DNA of 64,000 bases, taken from assembly GCA_026075535.2 (NCBI GenBank), contig AP026541.1, positions 10,478,001 to 10,542,000 of the forward strand, written 5' to 3'. The position numbers and the translations under genes are program-made. The DNA comes from Tricholoma matsutake (taxonomy: Eukaryota; Basidiomycota; Agaricomycetes; Agaricales; Tricholomataceae). Below the pieces are notes generated by a model that was not told the DNA's origin, searched no databases, and saw nothing but the letters and a program-made list of their open reading frames with translations. Positions 34,376-44,875 of the stretch are shown in pieces (position 1 is the first letter of the stretch; every line of letters begins with the position of its first letter).

Positions 34376-34637
34376 TGTTGGAGCAGACTATATACACTGC
34401 ACAGGGGAAGAGACAACACATTCCTTACAACCTACCTGGGGTTTAGTTAGACTTACAGCTAGGGGTTAGCAGAGGTAAGAACACTATATTCCTACTACAG
34501 TACAGGTTCTCCTTATATACATAATAGTAAGGATATCACATGACTCCAGAGGAATATGCATATGAAACATGTATCAATATTGGTAATTAATGTGGGAGAA
34601 TATGCACATGCAACAATATTGGTAATTAATTTCAACA
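34376..34637 (-). repeat. 5' LTR of the young copia
   Basis: 262 bp with TG...CA ends, 2-base difference from the 3' LTR. The AAAGT duplication follows at 34638. Confidence 0.95.
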
Positions 34638-34642
34638 AAAGT

Positions 34643-35137
34643 GATTGTTGTATGTGTGTTCTGCACATGTGTGATGTAGCTTCAAGCACTTCCAGACCAA
34701 AATTTGGCAATTTTCTCTGTACATTACAAACAAAATGTAAATTAGATGCATATCAGACTCCCAGATTGTGCCAATCTGGTGTGAGAAACTGGCAAAAGTG
34801 TAACTCTAAACACGTGTTATGTAATCTAATTAATGCATGTGACAAGAGCTATGCACATAAACTGTGCTTGTTATCACTCTTGAAATGCCCCCAAAAAATA
34901 TTGAATAGGCAGAAGTAGTAGACACCAAATATGCCAATTAATTAACACATCACACATCTTGTAAGACCTCATTTTGATTATATAACTTGCTTGACATGAC
35001 ACAACATCCCAAAGCCTTCATGAAAGAAACACACACATGCTATACTTGGGCACTACATCCTCAATTGTATATGGGAAAAATATGAGATCTATTTTGATGG
35101 TGACCATCCAAAAAACAAAAAACTGCCACCCAAACAG
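34643..35137. other. No recognised gene (flank of transposase-like element)
   Basis: AT-rich. Nothing recognisable on either strand. It may be the 5' flank or terminal region of the coiled-coil transposase-like element that follows, but no terminal repeat was found. Confidence 0.4.
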
Positions 35138-36781
35138 GTGCAAGCTTTGACAAGGAGAATGCCAGTGATAGGACAGAAGGAGATGGAAAAGCTAGAGGAG
35201 GAGGCTGAAAGATATGAGCAGAAGTACAGAAACAAGAGGAAGAAAACTGGGTGGATGGCACAAAACCTCAAAGCAGTCAAGCAAAAACTGTGTGACATGA
35301 CATCCTCACAGAACAGTTCACAGACCCTACTTCAAGAGGTGGAGGCACAACTGGATAAGAAGAACCAAGAGGTGCTACAGCTTGAGAATAGCAAGCAACA
35401 CCTGGAAAAAAGGAACAGAGGGCTCTGCACACGCATTTGCCAAGCATCACATCAGAAAGATAGAGCAGTGGAGAAGGCCATCAAAGAAGGATGAAAACAC
35501 AAGACTCAGTTTCATACACAGGAAAAGGGAGTGATCACAGAGGCTTCCTGAGTGATGATGCAAGACCTTGTCAGCTTAGGAGTAAAGGCCAATAGTGTTG
35601 ACGCAGCTGTAGGTTGCATAGCAGGACACCTTGGCATGAAGATAGAAAGCAAGTTTACCAGGCAAAGCACCCATCGAGCTGTGATTGAAGGTGGGGTCGC
35701 ATAGAGCATGCAGATTGCATAAGAGATCAAAAGTGGTGAAGGTACAGCAGACAGTTCAATGCTCATGAAAACTGTTCACATCAATTTCTAGGAATAACTA
35801 TCAGCAGCAATGGAACAACACACAGAAACATCAACTATGAATCATGCTTTATGAATATCACAAATGAGAATGGGGACCACAAAACCCACTTCCTCGGCAT
35901 CAGCACTGCTACCCACCATACAAGCGAAGAGCAGCTAGAGGGATGGGTTAAGGTGGTCCAACTGATCCTTGACATATTCAATGCCAGTCCTCATGCACAA
36001 ACATTGGGTAAAATTGAGTTCTGAGAATTCCTCACACTTCTCAAGGGCATGCATACAGACCACACAGAAGACCAGAAAAAACTTGTCTGGTTGGTGAAAG
36101 CACTAAAGGAAGCCTACAAGCATGAGGGGAGGGGTGAGGATGAGCTTCTATCAATGAGCATGGTGGAGTTGATGTTGATCCTTCTCAAAGTTGGGCAGTG
36201 CACAGTAGAGCATGCAGGAGGTCCTGACCTCTGGAACACTCTCTCAAAAGAAGAGCAGGATGCATATATGCATGAGAGCCACTGAGTGTTGTACCATGAA
36301 TATGGACAGAAACAATTTGAAACCCTCTCAGAGGACGAGAAGTGTTCTGTGGACTCGTTCTTATGGGCTGGGTGCTGCATGCACAAGGAATTAAGTTCAG
36401 TCAAGGGAGGAAATGCATGAATGATGGTGCGGTGGCCTGAAAATAAAGTTGTCAGATCAATCAAGCTCATGAACCAAGATAACGCCGCTGCCATGAGTGC
36501 AGGTGGTAGCATGGCTACACAAGCAACCAATGTTTTGCAGGGTGGAGCCATCAAAGTAACAGGTCTGGCAGGTGCTATGTTCAACCACAAAGATGATAAG
36601 AAAGGGCAACAGAACACTTACCGCTTTTTTATGGAGGTCATATTTGGCTACATCATGTCATTCCAGGACACCAGCAACACATGCTACCAAACATTCTGCC
36701 TGGCAGCCACAGTGCTTATTATCTATCTGGACACTTTTATTTGATTGATCCTCCTTATCAAGGATAAGAAGGAGAGCTGTA

Positions 36782-37215
36782 AGGTAGATCTCATTCAGAA
36801 TTAACTTGATCACATGAAATGGGTGACATTCTCCAAATCATAATTACCATTTGGCTAGATCACACCTCGAGAATTGTGGTCCCACAGAAATGTTTAAAAA
36901 CATTTTATCTAAAGATATGTTACTTCTCTTTCTCCAAAAGTGGTGAGTTTAAGTCACCATTAGGTTTGTGAGCATTGAATCTGGCTGCTGTGACCATGTT
37001 GTCACATCCCAAAGTTCTTGTTATCAGAAACTTAATGGCAGCTTCCACAGTCAAGTTTTTCATATTGTAAATTCATTAGCACCTGGAATAGTATGGTTTA
37101 AATAACTCTGTGGGAAGGGATTTTTTGATAATGTGCTGTGAAGAAACTTCAGCAGAAGTCTGTTGAAATGTCACCCATTTCATGTGATCAAGTTAATTCT
37201 GAACGAGATCTACCT
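36782..37215. mobile_element. MITE with TA target duplication, 434 bp
   Basis: Inverted ends AGGTAGATCTCATTCAGAAT and ATTCTGAACGAGATCTACCT match over about 50 bp, including CATGAAATGGGTGACATT. TA lies at 36780-36781 and 37216-37217. This suggests a Tc1/mariner-type origin, unlike the 8-bp hAT insertions. No coding capacity. Confidence 0.82.
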
Positions 37216-37819
37216 TACCTTGAACAACTTGGAGCAAAATGTCCAAGCTGGCCTCCAAGATATTCTGACCATCCATGAGCTATGCGTCCTAGTGGTATAT
37301 TCACAAGCAATTAGCATGCCATATCTATGCCAAGCCTGAGGGAATAAACTTACCAATATCCTTGACCTTGGCCCACTGCATCAACAAGTCGCCAATCACT
37401 GCCAAAAAATCATTGTGAATCCTGACCTTCTCATGGGATCAGATGCAACACATACCTCAGGCTCACTAGATGGCTCGATGTGGACACAACCTGATGCAAT
37501 GTATGCCATGCTTTGACTTGCACCAACATTACTGCATTTATGTCCACTAGTTTGTACATTTTTTGAAGGTGCACCGAGACCTGGGTGCATTTCAGCACAG
37601 AATTTGTCAAAGGTGGTGTAACCAGTGGGACAACCGCATCTGAGCATTGTGTTGCTTGGATGGAGACTACAAACGACTTGAATGAAGGTGCTCTAGAGGC
37701 ATTTCACAAGGCAGCACAAGATGACATGAATATGTCACTGTTGTATTACAATGGGAAAACAATGTATAAGGGCAACAACATGGTGAAGTATATGGAAACA
37801 CTACTACCTGATGACCGTC

Positions 37820-38201
37820 TAGTGTTGCCATGGCTTAAGCTGACTTAAGCTGAGGTTTTTTGCTATCTTGGGAAATAAATTATGTAAAATTACCAAAATA
37901 TTTGAGGGGCTAGATCCCATCAAAAGCCGAGGGGTCTCCTGCCAACTCTAAGTGATTGGAGAAGCTATTCCTGAGATATTTAAATGGCTTTGAAACAGCT
38001 CTAAAATGGCTTGGCTTTAGAGCTGTTTCAAAGCCATTTAAATATCTCAGGAATGGCTTCTCCAATCACTTAGCATTGGCAGGAGACCCCTCAGCGTTTG
38101 ATGGGATCTAGCTACCCAAATATTTTGGTAATTTTATGTAATTTATTTCCCAAGATAGCAAAAAACCTTGGCTTAAGTCAGCTTAAGCTGTGGCAACACT
38201 A
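37820..38201. mobile_element. hAT-type MITE (family M1), 382 bp, duplication TGACCRTC
   Basis: Second copy of the MITE at 20197-20576, with ends TAGTGTTGCCATGGCTTAAG and GCTTAAGCTGTGGCAACACTA. Flanks are TGACCGTC (37812-37819) and TGACCATC (38202-38209). It splits the transposase-like pseudogene in frame. Confidence 0.93.
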
Positions 38202-38690
38202 TGACCATCAATATGTTCGATCCAAAGCATGCAGTCTTGATTCCAGCCAGTTGGAATGGGGTAACTGGCAGAAGCAGATCACATACAACAAAGCCCATGT
38301 AGAAAAGAAACACGCTGGTGATGCAGTTTGACAGCAGAAGAAGGATGCACATGAAGAGATGATGAATAATCTGGTAGTCATCTTGAATGTCAAGGAGATT
38401 CATGAGAAAAATCTCAATGTTGCAGCTATTGATGCTCAGCTAGATTGGCATCATACATGGGGTTCAGAAGCATTATTAATCCCAGTGAAGAGTAAGTGTG
38501 GTGTGAAGTCATCTAGGCTTGAGATATTGCACCCAGCAGTTACCAGGTTCAACGAGAGTGGGCAAAAATTAGAGGGCTGTACATGGGTCAGTGCTGGGAG
38601 CATGGGTGCAGACAATGTGGCGATGGCTGTTGAGCACAGCGGGTTAAATTGGGGTGATGATACTGATACCAATATAGAGTAAAGCCTCCA

Positions 38691-39295
38691 TGCCAACGAG
38701 CATTGCTGATTCAATCCAAAATAGGTCCACCCTGACACATGTACAACATATTTTACCATAATAAGATAGACAGCCTTCCATTAAGTGTGTTCAGCCCTAA
38801 AAATGAGCTTAAAGAAGTAGAATTAGGATGAGGTGCAGGTATGTGCCTCCATACATTGAGATTTGCCATCAGAATTGGCTTTAAGCATATTACATAATGC
38901 AACATTTCTTTGGCAGGGATTGCCCATCACCACTTGAATGTGGCATTCAACCAAAGTGTCATGAGGCATGGCCATGCTTAGTCATAGGCATAGAATAGCA
39001 TATCCTCCAAATATCCAGTCTGTGTTCATGTGTGGGGGTCAAACCATGACATGATTTTGGACTCAATAGCATCACATGCAACAATTCAGCCAATTAATGA
39101 AACAGTCGCGTCGTGTTCTTCATGCGACTGCAGGTGATGAATTTACTCAAATGGTCCAGAAATGAGTACACTTGCTGGATATGTATAACAAAAAACCTGT
39201 CTCAGGCTGCTCATAGTTTAGAATCCTTGACAGCAGTGTAGCTACATCATGATGGATGAATGCATAAGTATACTGTGAATCACCTCTTACCTCAT
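38691..39295. other. No recognised gene
   Basis: Between the transposase-like pseudogene and the older copia LTR. No family pattern, terminal repeat or RNA gene was recognised. Confidence 0.4.
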
Positions 39296-40297
39296 TGATG
39301 TTACTCAACCCAGAAACCCAAACAAAACCTATAAAATGGCTTTAAATGATATAACATGAGTCAGAGGAAGGGTGCAAGGTGGTACTAAATATTGCTGTTG
39401 GCAATGAACATGAATGTGATGTGATTGGATGCTGTACAAAGTACTGCGAAAGCTTGTGAACATGTTCAAAGAATTTCAAGTGCATGCAAAGTTGTTTCAA
39501 AGATTTTTGAGGATAGTGACAAGAATAGGGTGTGGATAGTACGAAAGGGCAATGGGAGTCAAAGGTGACAAGAGATGATTGAGATGATAGGAGAGAGTTT
39601 AGAGACAGTATGACAAATTTTGAAGAAGTTCGCAATGATTCATAGAACTTTAGAGCTAAGATGAGGTGCTGGAACTCAAGAGGGAAACTCCTGAGTCAGA
39701 CTAATACAATATACAAGGGACTGATGCAACAATATATTCTTCTCCCATGTTGTATAGTAGTACAAAACTATATAAGTTTTGGGGAAATAGCACTAAAAAG
39801 GAAATAAGGCCATGAGGCTCCCATGAGGCAAGGTATAAGACAATAAAGAATTATCCAAATCACAGAATAAATGAGAAATGATGTGAGGGGAAACATGTAG
39901 AAGCATAATATATCAAAGGTACTTGTCCTATTGTTCCAATATATCATGGAAATGTCAAAAACACTGCAATGTGTTCTAAAAAGTGAAATGTCTTGTCTCC
40001 TCATGTCTGGTGTGCTTGGCATGCAATGTGGCAACATGTAGCAAGTGTGGAATGTGTGTCTGAAGGTTGGGGGAATTGTATTACAGCAGCCAAAGATATA
40101 CAAAGAATTTCAAAGTGTTGCAAAGAATTTCGAAGCATTTTTGTGACTTTGTAGAGGTTTGTACATGTTTGTAGAACTTTGGAGGGGTTTGTATGGGTTT
40201 GTAGAGCTTTGTAGAGGTCCATAGAGACTCATAGAGCTTCAACAACAATCATAGATGTGTTCTCCAAGCTTGAACAACAAGGTGGACCTATTATTGT
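39296..40297 (+). repeat. 5' LTR of the older copia
   Basis: Starts TGATGTTACTCAACCCAGAA and ends near AACAACAAGGTGGACCTATTA. The terminal CA of the other copy (16499) reads TA here. A TATATAAG box lies near 39770. The start matches 51963 (TGATGATGCTCAACC) and the end matches 16499, which fixes both LTR boundaries. Confidence 0.82.
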
Positions 40298-40687
40298 CAT
40301 TTACACCTCTCCATGCCAGCCTATTGTTATGGTATACTCATCACATTTAGGACCACATGACTCATCACCACTTCCTTGTTGATTCACCATCTATGTCCTC
40401 AGTTGTCTACCACCATCAGCTGACCTCTGAGGATGTGAGTACCTACTGCATCTCATGTCTACTACATGTACTTACTTCCACTAGACACATACCACTGTCT
40501 AGGTAATTCTAAAGTTGTCTACCACCATCAGCTGACCTCTGAGGACATGTGTACTGCCATCTAGGTCTGGACTTACAGGTTATGGGCCTCTTTTAGTCCC
40601 AGATCTACTTGATGATATGGTGGTTAGCACGATTGGACAACTTGCCCAGGTGGCTACCCTCATTTGACTTGTTATTGAGCCTGTCTC

Positions 40688-43600
40688 ATGCAATCCTTTC
40701 TCAATCTCTTATTGATGTTCAATACCGATACTCCCATGGATTTTTCTTTTTCCATCTGTGACACCAATTTTACCATGGAGCAACAAATTGATAATCAAGC
40801 AACTTTACCCATGTCTTTCACTGCAGTGTTACCTGAACAATCGACAAGGCATCGTCCTGCTGATGGCAAGATGCATCAAAGCAAAGATCAGACCTTGCCT
40901 TCTCAGCGACATGCCTGTCAAACTTCTGTCCCTTCCCCTTATTTACCAAATAGTCAGTCATTTAGACCTACTATGTACTCTTTCCCTCCATCTCATGAAA
41001 AACCTCTTCCACACTCTCCACATATAGCCACCTCTTCTAATACAATCCCTCTCAATACTACACAGTTTCATCATCTGCCTCCTCATCTTGATCATTATCA
41101 TCCACCTGTGCACCCACCCTTCAACCATGTTCCTTCTCATTATTCTTATCCATCTTTTCTTTATCACTCATCTTTTTATCCTGTCCAACCTCAGCAACAT
41201 CCTGTTATGTATAATTACTTGCCACAACAACAACCTTGTTCTTTACCATCTCCTTTAGATACAGTACCTACCATAGGCTCTCTTATGCACATTACTGGGT
41301 GCCTTGGTCTGATCAGATTGGCGCTACACTCTTGTCCCACGATCTCATTTCGCATATCTGTGAACTGCTTGAGCTGAATACTCCTTTTGACATTTGTTAT
41401 GTTCCTTCATATCCTCCTCATCACAACATGCATTCTACACCTGAGGAGCTATCATCTTTGGTGTCGCCGGGATGGTGCAGCCTTAAGTGTGCTCTTTGGT
41501 CACTTATTGCCTTCTGCTCACTTGTTACTTCCTAATACTGGAGCATGCATCTCCTGTCTGACCACAGCTCATCTTATCTACAGCATGTTTCTTCATCATT
41601 TTGGTGGAGGAGACTGGACTTTGACTGTTGACCTCAAAAAGGTGCTAAGGACAACTGTCTGCATCCCTTCTTGTGTTCAGGAGTATGTTGGTACTTGGTG
41701 TTCTGGTGTCAACCAACTTGAGAGCTCTGGCTGGGCTATGGATCAGCATGAGGCATTACAAGAATTCATGGACCATTTGCCTCCTGCTTCACAGTTCACT
41801 GGCATTTGAGATTGTGTGTGGGAGGCTCTTAAGTGTCCTCAAGGCTCACCCCTCCCTCTGTTTGCTGAGATTGCAGATGATGTCCTAGATGCAGATAAGG
41901 ATTATTGACACACTATGGTCATGTATCCCCCATGTCACCCTGGCAACATGTCATCCCTTTCCTTGGCTCCACCTGCATCTTCCCCATCTGCACCTTCTCT
42001 GAATCTTTCTTCTTCTACACCTGCCTCTCAGCTGAATCATCAAACTTTGCAATCATCTTCCTGGACTCCTAGTCAACCATTGGATCAATATCACAGGTTG
42101 GTCAATATACTGGATGGTTCTCATTCTTGCCATGTGCCTGCTCAGGCTCATCTTGCTGAGGCAGAAATCCCTGGTGGCAATACAGAGATCCATGACAATG
42201 ACTCACTCCATGAAGAACCTCCACCTAGTGATACCACTCCTTCCAACTTTGCTGCCCTTGGTGTAGCTCCATCTGTTTCTTCTCCTACTTTTCATAATAC
42301 AGACTATTTCTTTGATGCTTACCACATGCATGAATTGAGTCCCGTGTCCTTCATGGTCATACCACCTGGACATGTTGATCCCATATCTTCACCATTATAT
42401 GACTTCATTCAAACTGAAGGTCCCATTGCCTTTGCTACTTTTCAGCAATGTTATAACAGCATTCTGGATTCTGGGTGCACCAACCACATTTTCCATGATC
42501 ATTCTGTGTTTTGGTCTTATGATCCTGAACATGCAGTTAGCCTAACTGTGGTACATTGTGCACACTAGCATGTGGTGATGTCAAATTTTGTGCCCGATGT
42601 GGTTCAGATTCTGTTGTGATGACTCTCTGTGACTACCTTCATGCACCAGATGTCCCCTTGAACTTGCTTTCTACGGGAGCTTTACAGGAGGGTAGGATGT
42701 GGCTTGTCTTTGATCATGACAAGACCACCATTCATTTCCCATCAAACTCACTGCTTGCACACCTTTCCTTTGATAATCTTATCGTCGCCTTTCCTTCCTG
42801 CCTTGTGATTTCCTTTTGCTGACTCCAAGCCTGATCATTGGTGCTTCTGCTGATTTGCCTCTTCTAGTATTTCCTCATGTAGAACTCACACCAGATCTTT
42901 GGCATCATCATTTTGGCCATCTTGGTCGGGATGCTACCCAAGCAGTCTTAATGAACTATGCTACCAGAATTGAGTTTAAAGAATCTTTCCATCATTCACA
43001 CTGCATTCCTTGTCTGGTTGGCAAGCAACCTCAATCTCCATTTGATCACCATGGTAATCATGCATCAGACATCTGCGATCTCCTACACATGGACACATGT
43101 GGACCATTCTCCACTCTTACTCTGCAGAAGACTTATTTCTGGACTATCCTTGATGACACTTCTAACTTTGGTCATACATCCCTTCTTGCTGCCAAAAGTG
43201 CTTACTGTTCTGTCGAGGCATCTTGGGTACTGAAATCTGGTCATTGAGTTTGCATTATTTGCTGTGATGGTGCAAAGGAACTCATTCAGGGAGAATTTGG
43301 GAAATATTTGTCTTTGTGAGGCATCACTCAACAAATCACTGCACCATATGCACACTCACAGAATGGAAAAGCTGAGCATTATGTTCATACTCTTGAAGAT
43401 GGTGCCCAAACATTGTTGGCAGACTCTGGTCTACCTCCATCTTTTGTAGGGAATGCTGTCCTTACAATACAGTACCTTCACAATTGTCTCCCTACCACAA
43501 CTCTTCCTAGTGATATCACCCCTTATGAGCATATGGAGAAATCAAAGCCTGACTTATCCCACCTTTGTGTATGGGGGTGGTCCATATCCCTGTGGAATTT

Positions 43601-44875
43601 GTACTAAAGGTGGACCACATCAATTTGAAGCCATATTTTTTGGTTATGAAGAGAATCACATTGGTTGGCATGTTCATGGTCTATCTGGGAAGTACCATTT
43701 TTCCCATGATGTCATCTTTAATGAGTCCCTGCCTGGTCACCTTGGAAGGTCTCGTTCCTTCTTACCAGACATTCCTGTTGATACAGACACTCACATCTCT
43801 CATCTTAAGTGAACCATATATCAGACTACTGCTGGAAAAACATACAATGAAGATCTTACTCGATGCAAGGAATGGCTCCTTGCTCTACAATCTGCTTGTG
43901 GAACTGAGGATACATCTTATGCGGCTCTTGGTGACTTTATTTCCTTTGTTGCCATGCAGGATTTTATTCTTCCACTGGAATTGGAATGCCTATGGTTGGC
44001 TGAGATGGACATCATCACTGAACATTTTCTTCTTGCTGCTTATGCTGACCCATCCCAATTCTCCTGCATTCAACATTTTGATCCCTCTACAGCACCTGAC
44101 ATGTCTACTCAAGTGATTACTAGACCAGATACTTCTGTTTGGCATGAAGCAATGAAACATGAAGTTGACAGCTTGGAGGAATATAACATGTTCAAATGAA
44201 CTACTCTTCCCCCTGGTAGGAAAGCCATCGGTGCATGCTGGGTTTATGCTTTCAAGTTCAATCCTGATGGCTCAATTATCCATAGAAAGGAGAAGGCTCA
44301 TTTAGTGGTGCAGGGTTTCAGTCAGCAGCCTGAAGACTATGGTACTTATGCACCTGTTGCTAAGACTACCAGTATATGCATTGTTCTTGCACATGCCACC
44401 TATTATGACTGGGAAATTTTTAGCTTTGATGTCAAGACCATGTTCCTTCATGCTCCACTTACCCTTGATATCTACTTAAAGCAAATTCCTGGCTTCCCTG
44501 AGTCTGATCCCAGAACAGTACTCTGCCTTCTTCATGCCATCTATGGTCTTCGACAATCATCCTTTGAGTTCTACACACTACTATGCCATATTCTTGCTCA
44601 TGTTGGCCTATCACGTTGTGAGGTTGATCATGCAGTTTTCATGGTCACTGGTCTTCACCTCCAGATCCTTCCATTATGATGCCATCTGATGGTTGTGATC
44701 TTGAACTAATCGTTCCCATACATGTTGATGATGGACCAGCAACAACCAACTCCTTTGCATTGTACTGATGGTTCCTTGGGGAATTATGTAAAGAGATTGA
44801 AGTTGTTGATCTTGGTCCGGCCTCCCTTTATCTTGGTATATGGATCATCCAAGATCGTTCTCAGCTAGTGTTTGA
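40688..44875 (+). pseudogene. Older copia gag-pol, heavily decayed
   Basis: A Pro/His/Ser-rich gag-like region (40688-41900) leads to the protease ILDSGCTNHIFHDHSVF (about 42460-42510). The pre-integrase block HHFGHLGRDATQ is at 42907, with CIPCLVGKQPQSPF (43005). Integrase shows LLHMDTCGPF (43083), APYAHSQNGKAEHYVHTL (about 43345) and YLHNCLPTTTLPSDITPYEH (43470). RT shows GACWVYAFKFNPDGSIIHRK (44230), VVQGFSQQPEDYGTYAPVAK (44305), FSFDVKTMFLHAPL and LHAIYGLRQSSFEFY (44530). A weak VDD follows near 44725. Stops and frameshifts occur every few hundred bases. Codons are CpG-poor. Confidence 0.88.

Larger units (their letters stand above)
28980..34637 (-). mobile_element. Complete Ty1/copia retrotransposon, 5658 bp, duplication AAAGT
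   Basis: Two 262-bp LTRs (28980-29241 and 34376-34637) begin TGTTGGAGCAGAC and end ATTTCAACA. They differ at only two bases by eye. The 5-bp duplication AAAGT lies at 28975-28979 and 34638-34642. The order gag, protease, integrase, RT, RNase H on the minus strand is that of Ty1/copia. A G-run polypurine tract (GAGGGGGGG) touches the 3' LTR at about 29242-29252. It is the youngest LTR element in the window, yet its pol already carries stops. Confidence 0.95.
35138..38690 (+). pseudogene. Agaricomycete coiled-coil transposase-like protein, decayed
   Basis: Opens with a charged coiled coil (KEMEKLEEEAERYEQKYRNK to about 35490). Then come GVITEASWVMMQDLVSLGVK (35530-35590), HRAVIEGGVA (35670), and NHTSE-like and TDHTEDQKKLVW (about 36055). 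Later blocks are LWNTLSKEEQD (36230), KELSSVKGGNACMMVRW (36390-36435), IKVTGLAGAMFNHKDDKKGQ (36550-36610), a TSNTCYQ block, and WMETTNDLNEGALEAFHKAA (37655-37715). The end is a Lys-rich segment at about 38200-38560. These blocks match a large repeated family in mushroom genomes that I recognise but cannot name. Transposase identity is inferred from copy number and context. Frames are broken by stops and two MITEs. Confidence 0.68.
39296..44875 (+). mobile_element. Older Ty1/copia element, 3' end lost
   Basis: 5' LTR (39296-about 40297) followed by a decayed gag-pol on the plus strand. The element is cut at 44875 inside RT by a hAT relic, so RNase H and the 3' LTR are missing. The protein order protease, integrase, RT confirms copia. 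It belongs to a different family from the young copia at 28980. Its LTR family also supplies the pieces at 16499-17335 and 51963-52410. Confidence 0.88.

Noticed and set aside
35138..38690. Assignment to the KDZ (Kyakuja-Dileera-Zisupton) transposases
   Set aside because: Conserved blocks do not match the KDZ motifs I know, so the family is left unnamed.
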